Positions 7,486-14,862 of a stretch of 38,725 bases of DNA are shown one piece after another. The notes beneath the pieces were generated by a model that saw only the letters and a list, made by a program, of their open reading frames with translations, was not told the DNA's origin and ran no database searches. Position 1 is the first letter of the stretch. Every line of letters begins with the position of its first letter. A program made the translations under genes and the position numbers. The stretch covers positions 1-38,725 of the forward strand of contig CAINGK010000223.1 of the NCBI GenBank assembly GCA_903848465.1. Direction: 5' to 3'. The stretch is from an uncultured Verrucomicrobiota bacterium. Lineage in GTDB: Bacteria; Verrucomicrobiota; Verrucomicrobiia; Verrucomicrobiales; Verrucomicrobiaceae.

Positions 7486-9077
7486 ATGCCATCCCCCCCA
7501 AAACACCAGGCGTTTACATCAACGAAGTCAATGCCTTCCCGAATTCCGTGGTGCCAGTGGCGACGGCGGTGCCGGTCTTTATCGGGTACACGATGCGGGC
7601 AGACTACAAAGGCAAGTCGTACCTGAATCAGGCGGTACAGATCAATTCCATGCAGGATTTCCAGGCCTTCTACAGCCTCATGAGCGGGACGCCGCCCACC
7701 CCGGCAGCGGAGAGCCAGCAATATACCCCCATCTATCACATCCTACCAGCCCAGGACACAGGCGATGTCACGATCAACGGCACCGCTCTCGATCTACTGC
7801 CCGACCCGTCCACCATCTATTACCTCTACAGCAGCATCAAGCTGTTCTACCAAAACGGCGGCAGCACCGCCTACATCATCTCCGTGGGCCTGATCGGCCC
7901 GCCGCCCTCCCCCAGCAAGCCGTTGACCTTTGGCCGCCCGCTGGTGAATCCCAACATCAGCTACGATGCCCTGTATGCCGGCCTGCAAGTCGCGGCGCAG
8001 GAATCCGCAATCACCATGATCGTCATTCCGGATTCCATGCTGCTGCAGGAGGCGGACAACGCCAAGCTCATGGGTGACGTCCTCTCGCAATGCGGTGATG
8101 CAACGCAGTGCTGTGTACCCTTCAGCCGCGTCGGCCTGTTCGACGTTTATGGTGCAGAGTCACCCGATCCCAAGCTCTGGAACCAGGACGGCAACATCAT
8201 CTCAAACTTCCGCACCGATGTGGGGATGAGCGACTTCCTCAAATTTGGCATCGCCTATTTCCCGTTTCTGAAAACCAGCATCGTCGAGGACAGCGCCATC
8301 AATTACCACAACCTGGGCGGTGGCAAGGAGCTGGCCGCAGTGCTGCCCAACGCCACCGTGGAACCGATCAAAACGATCCTGTCCCAGATGCAGAATCCGC
8401 CAACTACGAATCCACCCAGCCCCCTTCAGCTCGAAAACGCGCTCCTCAAAGCCAGCGCTGCCTACAGCCATATGCACGACCTTGTGCTGGAGAAGATCAA
8501 CACCCTGCCAGCGAGCGCGGCGATGGCGGGAGTTTATACCATGGTTGACAGCAACAAGGGCGTCTGGTACGCACCCGCAAATGTCAGCCTGAACGCCGTG
8601 ACCGACACGACGCTGCAGCTCTCGGACCTGAGCCAGGGCACGCTCAACGTGGACCCGATCACCGGAAAATCCATCAACGCCATCCGCCTCAAGCCCGGAT
8701 TCGGCGTCATGGTGTGGGGAGCGCGCACGCTCGACGGCAACAGCCAAGACTGGTGCTACATCAACGTCCGCCGTACCATGATCTTCATCGAGCAGTCGCT
8801 GAAGCTGGCGATGCAGTCCTACGTCTTCTATCCGAACGTGGCCAGCACCTGGTCGCTGGTGCAGAGCATGGTCACGAGTTTCCTGACCTCACTCTGGAAT
8901 CAGGGGGCACTGGCGGGCAGCACCGCAGCAGCCTCGTTCAAGGTCGCCATCGGACTCGGGATCACCATGACAGCGGACGACATCTTAAATGGCAACATGA
9001 TTCTGTCAGTTCAGGTCGCGGTGTCGCACCCGGCGGAATTCATCACGATTAACATCTCGCAGAAGACGCAGAGCTAG
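7486..9077 (+). CDS. Contractile tail sheath protein (eCIS/phage-like), needs a -1 frame change near the start
   Basis: The sheath polymer contracts to drive an inner tube through a target membrane. From 7500 onward the frame reads KTPGVYINEVNAFPNSVVP, then VATAVPVFIGYT, the standard sheath N-terminus; the C-terminal part (RRTMIFIEQSLKLAMQSYVF, GLGITMTADDILNG, HPAEFITI) matches the conserved sheath core. That frame has no ATG before it; its first start is a GTG at 7548, which would delete about 20 conserved residues. The ATG at 7486 lies in another frame, has an AAAGGA ribosome site at 7468-7473, and gives the expected protein (MPSPPKTPGVY, about 530 aa) if the ribosome slips -1 at 7497-7503 or if one C is missing from the C7 run at 7493-7499. 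Followed after 59 nt by the tube gene. Confidence 0.85.
7497..7503 (+). other. Candidate -1 slippery heptamer C_CCA_AAA in the sheath gene
   Basis: In the frame of the ATG at 7486 the bases read C CCA AAA, which fits the X_XXY_YYZ rule for -1 ribosomal slippage. Slipping gives CCC AAA ACA CCA GGC, that is PKTPG, exactly the conserved sheath N-terminus. Without slippage translation ends at 7626 after 46 residues. A one-base deletion in the C run or a sequencing error gives the same picture. Confidence 0.4.
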
Positions 9078-9136
9078 TGCGCCCGATCCCAGCCCGCCCT
9101 TTCACCCCCAGCAACCTTTAGAAAGAGACACCTCTT

Positions 9137-9604
9137 ATGCCCGACGACGGATCAGCCCAGAGCACCACCGTATGGCCATTGCCGGCCTTTCATTTTGAGG
9201 TCACCATCGGCGCCGCAGACGGCCCCAAAGGCACCTTCTCCGAGGTGACCGGATTGAACTCCGAAACGCAGGTGATCGAATACCGGCACGGCAACAGCCC
9301 CATCTACTCCCCCATCAAAATGCCCGGCATCACCAAGGTGGGAAATGTCACGCTCAAGCGCGGCATCTTCAAAAGCGACAATAGCTTCTGGTCCTGGTAC
9401 AGCTCCATCCAGCAGAACACGATCAAGCGTCAGAACGTCGTCATCGCCCTTCTCGATGAACAGAAAGCCACCACGATGCAATGGACGCTGACGAATGCGT
9501 GGCCGACTAAATTCAGCGGCGCAGATCTCAAGAGCGATGGCAATGCAGTCGCCGTGCATACGATCGAGCTGGCCTTTGAAACACTGGCCATCACGAACAA
9601 ATAG
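9137..9604 (+). CDS. Tail tube protein (T4 gp19 family)
   Basis: A 155-residue protein forming the inner tube of contractile tails and injection systems. It matches the gp19-type tube family along its whole length: PAFHFEVTIG near the N-terminus, FSEVTGLNSETQVIEYRHG, the KMPGITKVGNVTLKRGIF block, WYSSIQQNTIKRQNVVIALLDE, and a C-terminal strand pair ending in IELAFETLAI. Length is normal for the family and the frame is intact. The ATG start at 9137 follows a purine-rich stretch (AGAAAGAG at about 9120). It is the second gene after the sheath, in the usual sheath-tube order. No baseplate or chaperone gene follows it, which is unusual. Confidence 0.9.
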   Translation: MPDDGSAQSTTVWPLPAFHFEVTIGAADGPKGTFSEVTGLNSETQVIEYRHGNSPIYSPIKMPGITKVGNVTLKRGIFKSDNSFWSWYSSIQQNTIKRQNVVIALLDEQKATTMQWTLTNAWPTKFSGADLKSDGNAVAVHTIELAFETLAITNK

Positions 9605-9779
9605 CTCCTCTCCAGGCCCGCCTCGCTGAGTCACGTGGCGTTTGCTGAGGAGTTCACAGTTCTGTTTCATCTCCGATGGAGCTTTGCCGCCACCTTTAAG
9701 GCTGGAGAAGGCTTCATGGCTGCGGGAAATACATGGGTGTATTTTTGCGTCTCTCCAGGCGCATCGCCTAGTATTCACC

Positions 9780-9904
9780 CAACCTTTTGAGATCGCTTAG
9801 TTAATGCAAAATAACAAATAATTTATTTGCATGTATAACACGGACTAACTAGGATCGAAACATCCGTATCACATCTTAAGCTATGAAACTAGTATTGAAA
9901 CATT
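9780..9904. promoter_or_regulatory. AT-rich gap, probable promoter region
   Basis: Base composition drops sharply here compared with the GC-rich surroundings, with runs such as AAATAACAAATAATTTATTT and an imperfect hairpin from ATGCAAAATAA (about 9804) to ATTTATTTGCAT (ending about 9832). I cannot assign -35/-10 boxes with confidence. It separates the sheath/tube genes from the oxidase operon and may mark a junction of acquired DNA. The stretch 9605-9779 shows no gene. Confidence 0.4.
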
Positions 9905-10184
9905 ATGAGCATCCAAGCTTTGTACCGTAGTTTCCGCGCCTCCCCAGCCGCCCCGCAAGAAATCGAGCAACGGGGCCCTTGGGTGAGTTTGGTGGAGCGG
10001 TGCCACATCGCGGCCGTCAAGATGCTCATGGCCAGCAAGTGAAGAACCTCTTCTTCAAAGGGCTGCACTTTTTCCATCAGCCTCAGCAGTTACCCCAGAT
10101 GAGTCCGTGCTGAATCACTGCTTCGGCATCCAGCCACTCATCGACAACACGCCCTCCCCTTCATCTGCAAGCCCCGTGAAGTAG
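9905..10184 (+). pseudogene. Possible small gene with a frameshift
   Basis: An ATG at 9905 opens a 45-codon frame (start MSIQALYRSFRA, end VKMLMASK) that stops at 10040-10042. If one base at 10040 is dropped, the reading continues as EEPLLQRAALFPSASAVT and on to a stop at 10182-10184, giving about 92 residues. No clear ribosome-binding site precedes it and I recognise no family. It may be a decayed small gene, or chance. It ends 66 nt before the first flavoprotein gene of the oxidase operon. Confidence 0.25.
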
Positions 10185-10250
10185 GAGAATGCTGCGATAC
10201 AGGCCGCCTGCTCCAGCGTGTGCCCAGCCACTTCAAAGACAACGCCACTC

Positions 10251-11606
10251 ATGCCCGAATTTGATGTCATCATCATCGGTGCCGGTCCCGCCGGACTCTC
10301 CGCAGCCACGCGACTCCACGCATTGGGGCATCGCGTCGCGGTGATTGCGCCGCCAGCGACCCGCACCCATCGTCAGCTCGAAACTCTGCCACACGTAGAA
10401 GTCGTCTCTCACGCGTTTCCGGGGCTAGACCTCACCGCACCCACGCTAGTCGCCACTGCGCGTGCTGGCGTGAGCTGGTGGACGGGAGACGAAACCGCCA
10501 CACACAGCGTCAGCGTCATCGACCGGGGTAGCGCCAACGAAACCGGTTTGGATGAGCAGTTGCTCTACCATGCGGCACGCGCCGGAGTTTGCATTCATGC
10601 GATTGAGCACGGCACCGCCCGGATGCGCTTTGATGAGATATGGCACGTGAGCACGCCGTCGCTCAACTTACGCAGCCGCTTCCTCATCGACGCCACTGGC
10701 CGCCACTCCTCCCTGCGCCAGCGCACACCACTCACGACTTGGCAGCAAGTCGTCATCACAGGCGAGCTGCAACTCAAGCCTGACGCTCCGGCCTTGTGGA
10801 CTGAGAGCCTGCCCGACGGCTGGTTGTGGGCGATTCGAGACCGAACCAATCATTGCCTCGTTTCATTGTTTGTGGATCCCTCCAGTGTGCCCATGGATCG
10901 CGGGCAGCTTTGGGAGCGCACCTTGCGCGAATCGCGCTTGGCGGCAGAGATTGCCTCATCGCTCCGCACCACTCTGCATCTTCAAGAAGCCACCCCTGCT
11001 GCGGCAGACAGCGTCTTCGCCCGCAACATGCTGCATCTCGGCGACGCCGCGCTGGCTCGGTGCCCACTCGCCGCTCAGGGGCTTTCCGCCGCGATCAGCG
11101 ATGGGCAGAGCGCCGCCATCGCCCTGCACAGTTTGATGGCAGGCACGACCACCGCACCCGTCGTCACAGAGTTTCTCAATAGCCGCCATCAGCAGGCGGT
11201 GCAGTGCCATGTGAAGTTCCTGGCAGAAAGCTATGCCGCCACCTCATTTGACACGTCCTACTGGCAGTCGCGCGGTGCCGCCGGAAGCTTCAATACCCAC
11301 GCACTACCCGTGCTGACCGATCTCGACCAGCCCGTCATGTTGGCACCGCAGTGGCAGCTACGCCCACATCCCACGCTTGAGGGAGACTGCATCCGCGTGG
11401 CCCCTTGCCTGTGCTCAGCAGAGGAAACACTGCGTTGGATCGCTGGCTGCCCTGCTGCCGAACTGCTCGCGCCCCTGTGCAGCAGCGCCTCTACAACCAT
11501 CCGCGCCCTGTTGCTGAACTGGGCCGCATGCCAGGTGGCCGAAGGACAGCGCGCGCGGCAGGTCCTCGACTGGCTCAGCCAGCGCCGCGTGCTCGTGCCT
11601 GCCTGA
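10251..11606 (+). CDS. FAD-dependent monooxygenase-like protein, LodB/QhpG-type
   Basis: A 451-residue flavoprotein. Residues 5-30 form the Rossmann FAD-binding fold (VIIIGAGPAG), DATGRHSSLRQ follows in the middle, and LHLGDAAL with a PLAAQGLSAAISDG block lies near residue 262, as in tryptophan-halogenase-like and LodB-like monooxygenases. The usual GETL motif appears altered to LETLPH. The last 90 or so residues form an extra helical domain ending in QVLDWLSQRRVLV, possibly winged-helix-like. The ATG at 10251 directly precedes the FAD fold; earlier in-frame GTG codons are less likely. The LodA-like gene starts 35 nt downstream, so this protein is likely to help build its quinone cofactor (inference from LodB and QhpG). 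Confidence 0.82.
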   Translation: MPEFDVIIIGAGPAGLSAATRLHALGHRVAVIAPPATRTHRQLETLPHVEVVSHAFPGLDLTAPTLVATARAGVSWWTGDETATHSVSVIDRGSANETGLDEQLLYHAARAGVCIHAIEHGTARMRFDEIWHVSTPSLNLRSRFLIDATGRHSSLRQRTPLTTWQQVVITGELQLKPDAPALWTESLPDGWLWAIRDRTNHCLVSLFVDPSSVPMDRGQLWERTLRESRLAAEIASSLRTTLHLQEATPAAADSVFARNMLHLGDAALARCPLAAQGLSAAISDGQSAAIALHSLMAGTTTAPVVTEFLNSRHQQAVQCHVKFLAESYAATSFDTSYWQSRGAAGSFNTHALPVLTDLDQPVMLAPQWQLRPHPTLEGDCIRVAPCLCSAEETLRWIAGCPAAELLAPLCSSASTTIRALLLNWAACQVAEGQRARQVLDWLSQRRVLVPA

Positions 11607-11641
11607 CCCCTTTCCTCCGCCACTCCACCACACTCCATCCT

Positions 11642-13609
11642 ATGTCTAACCCGACCCAACCCATTGTCCGTGCCGCTATTTATCCACCCATCGGCGTTGC
11701 CCGTATTGGCAACAGCCGTGAGCCTGGAGACGCCGGCTACTTCATCGGCCCAGAAGTTCCTGACCAGCCCGCGCTCAAGCAGGGCGACTACAAGGATGCT
11801 CTGGGCGCACTGCGCCGCCAGGCCGCACGCTTCCGCATCTACGGCTACGATGCCAATAACCAAGTCGTCAGCGAGATCACCGCTGCGGATGCCAACACGA
11901 AGATCGAATGGACCGTACACCTGGCGAACAAAAAAGCCGCGTGGTACAATTTTGAAATGGCACTCGATCAGCCTTCGGCGAACGAGGCTGCCGACCCTCC
12001 GGCCACGCGCCGCAATGTGCTGATCCAGGACCAAGAGCGCGCGCAGCTCGTGATCGATCCCGGCGCACGTTCCATCTCTGGGCTGGCTGCCAGTGGGGCC
12101 AAATTTGACACCGGCAAGTTCTTCACTCTCCCAGTCGATCTCGGCGAATTGCGCACGGATGCCCAGGGCAGGCTGCTGGTGCTCGGTGGCCTGGGTGTTT
12201 CGCAGTCCATCACGAATCTGCCGCCGCAAACCTTTGCCAACAACGATGGCTGGCATGACGACACCTCAGACGGTCCCGTGGATGCCACCTTGACCATCGA
12301 TGGCAAAGCCATTCCCGTCGAAGGTGCCTGGGTCGTGGTGGGACCGCCGAACTACGCCCCCGCGCTCAAGACCGTGCGCACGATGTATGACTTGATCTAT
12401 GATTGCATGCTCACGTGGAATATGCTCGAAGCGCCAGCCGCCGTGTCCTTCCAGCGGCACATCCGCCCCATCTTCGAGCGCCTCTCTGGACTGCAATGGG
12501 TCAACAACGGCTTTGCCGCTTACTTCGGTACCGGCACGGCGTTTGATGCCAGCCAGATCCTGATCCGTTTGGCGGATGGGAGTACGGGCAACGCCGAGTA
12601 CCGCCAGCACGTCTATGCTCAGTTCCGCAATCCCTCCAAAACGGCCTCGCCACTCGGCCCGCAGCTTGGCAAAGAGCTGTGGCCCCCATTCTATGGCGAC
12701 TCGCTGGACAGCCTGACCACACCGAGTGCGCAGACCCCAGACCCCAGCCTCACGGTGCCGCAGGGGCTCGCCTCTCTCTCCACGCATCAGCTCTCCTGGC
12801 TGCAAAAGTGGGCGGCGGGTCAGTTCGTCAGTGATCTCGATCTCTCCGCCACGCCGCCCACCTCCTTGGAGCAGGTGGCGCTGGCTGAGCAACCGCACGC
12901 GCTGACCGCAGCCGCGCTGGATCATTGCCTTGCGGATGCCTTCCATCCCGGCTGCGAACTCACCTGGCCGATGCGCATCCAGTCCCTCTACAGCGGGCCG
13001 TTCCGCATCCGCCGCCGCTCCGCCGACCTCCCCGAACTCGACTGCGGCGAGGTGCTGACACCCGCAAAGGCGCTGTCCGCCATCGGACCGCTCAGCGCCT
13101 CCGAGCCGGGTGATCTCAGCCGCTGGATGGCTGTGCCCTGGCAGACTGACACCGCGAGCTGCCTCTCCGGCTACTCCTTCTTCCGCACCTCTCCCAGCCT
13201 GCCGACCTTCTGGCCTGCGCGCGTGCCCAACCAGGTGCTGAGTGCCGACGACTACACCACCGTCATGAACGCGAACGCCAAGCCCGCAGAGCGGCGCGCC
13301 GCCTTCTACCGCCGCGAATACTGGTTCCGCATTTTCAATCCCGACGAGCACAGCCAGATCGATGTGATGATCAAGAACTTCGACAAGCTCGGCATCATCG
13401 AGGAACGCTCTGGACCCAAGGACCTTGAGGGCGTGCCCACCAAGGTCTGGGTGGAGTCCACGCCCGGCAACATTCCCCCTGACCCGCTCGCACCGCAGCA
13501 GAAGCCCAGCCTGCGCGCCACGGCTACCAGCAAGGCCGCACATGACGATGGCGGCAATCCCAAAACCTTCGAGAACCTGCGCCAGTTCGGCAAACATCGC
13601 CGTCCCTGA
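11642..13609 (+). CDS. LodA-like amino-acid/amine oxidase with cysteine tryptophylquinone-type cofactor
   Basis: A 655-residue member of the LodA/GoxA family; known members oxidise the epsilon-amino group of lysine or glycine and release H2O2 and ammonia. Family marks: N-terminal IYPPIGVARIGNS with FIGPEVPDQP, then GWHDDTSDGPVDA and WVVVGPPNYAP, and a C-terminal core with DHCLADAFHPGCELTW, GDLSRWMAVPWQTDTASC and PTFWPARVPNQVL. C429 and W495 or W500 are the best candidates for the cross-linked quinone, with a spacing close to the 65 residues between C516 and W581 of Marinomonas LodA. No signal peptide is seen. ATG 11642 is chosen because the conserved start follows it. A flavoprotein gene lies on each side, 35 nt and 3 nt away, forming a tight operon. 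Confidence 0.9.
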   Translation: MSNPTQPIVRAAIYPPIGVARIGNSREPGDAGYFIGPEVPDQPALKQGDYKDALGALRRQAARFRIYGYDANNQVVSEITAADANTKIEWTVHLANKKAAWYNFEMALDQPSANEAADPPATRRNVLIQDQERAQLVIDPGARSISGLAASGAKFDTGKFFTLPVDLGELRTDAQGRLLVLGGLGVSQSITNLPPQTFANNDGWHDDTSDGPVDATLTIDGKAIPVEGAWVVVGPPNYAPALKTVRTMYDLIYDCMLTWNMLEAPAAVSFQRHIRPIFERLSGLQWVNNGFAAYFGTGTAFDASQILIRLADGSTGNAEYRQHVYAQFRNPSKTASPLGPQLGKELWPPFYGDSLDSLTTPSAQTPDPSLTVPQGLASLSTHQLSWLQKWAAGQFVSDLDLSATPPTSLEQVALAEQPHALTAAALDHCLADAFHPGCELTWPMRIQSLYSGPFRIRRRSADLPELDCGEVLTPAKALSAIGPLSASEPGDLSRWMAVPWQTDTASCLSGYSFFRTSPSLPTFWPARVPNQVLSADDYTTVMNANAKPAERRAAFYRREYWFRIFNPDEHSQIDVMIKNFDKLGIIEERSGPKDLEGVPTKVWVESTPGNIPPDPLAPQQKPSLRATATSKAAHDDGGNPKTFENLRQFGKHRRP

Positions 13610-13612
13610 TCC

Positions 13613-14680
13613 ATGGCGCTGGATGTGATCATCATCGGCGGTGGTGTCGCTGGCACCACCGCTGCCCTTGGCCTGCGGCAGCACGGCTTGCAGGTCGCTT
13701 TGATCGAGGCACAGCCCCTCCCCCAGTGGCGCATTGGCGAGACCCTGGCCGCCGAAGCGCGCCCAGTGCTGCAAGCGCTCGGCCTGTGGGAGGCGCACCT
13801 CGCCGCAGGTCACCTGCCTTCGTATGGCAACGTCTCCTGCTGGGGTTGGGATGCTGCCGTGGACAAAGACTTCACCAGCAATCTCCACGGCCACGCCTGG
13901 CAGCTCGACCGCCCCGTGTTTGAGCACACCCTCTCTCATGTCGCGCAGTCACGCGGCGTGCAGCGCTGCCTGGGCACCGCCGTTTCTCAGATCAAACACC
14001 ACGGCGGCCAATGGACCGTGCAGGCCGGAGAGCAGTGTCTGAGCGCCCCATGGTTGATCGACGCCAGCGGGCGGCGCGCCCTAGTGGCCCGGCATCTCGA
14101 TGTTCGACGCCAATCGCTCGACACGCTCGTCGCCATTCATGCCATCGCGCTTACCGACCCTGCCACGGACCGCGACAGCCGCACCTTCATCGAATCCCTG
14201 CCGCATGGCTGGTTTTATACCGCCCTCATACCCGGCGGACGGCGCACACTATCCTTCCAGACGGATGCCGCCTTGCTCCCGCCTGATCAACAATGGCGGT
14301 CCAAGGATTGGCTCATGCAGCAGCTAAGCCAAACGCGGCACCTAGGCGCACTGTTTGAGTCGCGTGGGTGTACGCTCACAGACGTTCCCTCTCTCACCTC
14401 GGCGCACTCGGGTCGGCTGGAACAGTTCAGCGGTCCTGGCTGGCTCGCCATTGGCGATGCCGCCATGTCCTTCGATCCCATCACCGGTCACGGCCTCCTC
14501 AAAGCGATGCAATCGGCGATGCAGTCCGTGCAAACCATCGCAGCAGGCCACGCCGAAGCGCGTGCCACCTTCGATACCTGGAATGATCAACTCTGGCAGC
14601 AGTTCAGCCAAGCCCGCCGCCAGTGCTACGCCACGGAGCGCCGCTGGGGCACCGCCCCTTTCTGGCACAGCCGTAACTGA
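13613..14680 (+). CDS. LodB-like FAD-dependent protein (quinone cofactor maturation)
   Basis: A 355-residue flavoprotein of the tryptophan-halogenase-like/LodB group. GGGVAG at 9-14 begins the FAD fold, RIGETL at 40-45 is the diagnostic motif, DASGRRAL lies mid-protein, and WLAIGDAAMSFDP (around residue 280) with TGHGLLKAM closes the FAD site. LodB is required to install the quinone in LodA, presumably by hydroxylating the tryptophan. The ATG is 3 nt after the LodA-like stop, which indicates translational coupling. It is somewhat compact but shows no break. Convergent with the glycosyltransferase gene downstream. Confidence 0.88.
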   Translation: MALDVIIIGGGVAGTTAALGLRQHGLQVALIEAQPLPQWRIGETLAAEARPVLQALGLWEAHLAAGHLPSYGNVSCWGWDAAVDKDFTSNLHGHAWQLDRPVFEHTLSHVAQSRGVQRCLGTAVSQIKHHGGQWTVQAGEQCLSAPWLIDASGRRALVARHLDVRRQSLDTLVAIHAIALTDPATDRDSRTFIESLPHGWFYTALIPGGRRTLSFQTDAALLPPDQQWRSKDWLMQQLSQTRHLGALFESRGCTLTDVPSLTSAHSGRLEQFSGPGWLAIGDAAMSFDPITGHGLLKAMQSAMQSVQTIAAGHAEARATFDTWNDQLWQQFSQARRQCYATERRWGTAPFWHSRN

Positions 14681-14763
14681 CACCTCAGCTTGCTCAAGAG
14701 CCTGCATAACACCCTCAACGGCCAGCCCACCCTCCTCTCCTAGCCTGAAGCCTGACCACGCAG

Positions 14764-14847
14764 CGCTTCCTCCAGGAGGGGGATCATCTTGATCCCCGTC
14801 TGGAAGCGCAGGCAATAGCGAGCGTCTGAGGGATCAAGATGATCCCT
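14764..14847. repeat. Pair of mirrored hairpins between convergent genes
   Basis: Hairpin one is nested: outer arms GCGCTTCC at 14764-14771 and GGAAGCGC at 14802-14809, inner arms GGGGATCA / TGATCCCC at 14779-14797. Hairpin two at 14829-14847 (AGGGATCA AGA TGATCCCT) is nearly the reverse complement of the inner one, so the two can also pair with each other. It lies between convergent stop codons (14680 and 14863) and may serve as a two-way terminator; there is no T run, so a REP-type element is equally likely. Confidence 0.6.
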
Positions 14848-14862
14848 CTCCTCCCCCCAGCC

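Noticed and set aside
11258..13939. Long minus-strand frames over the flavoprotein and LodA-like genes
   Set aside because: Motifs for LodA and FAD proteins lie on the plus strand; the minus frames show only shadow composition.
14342..14815. 157-aa minus-strand frame overlapping the LodB-like gene
   Set aside because: Overlaps conserved GDAAMSFDP coding sequence and the hairpin repeat.
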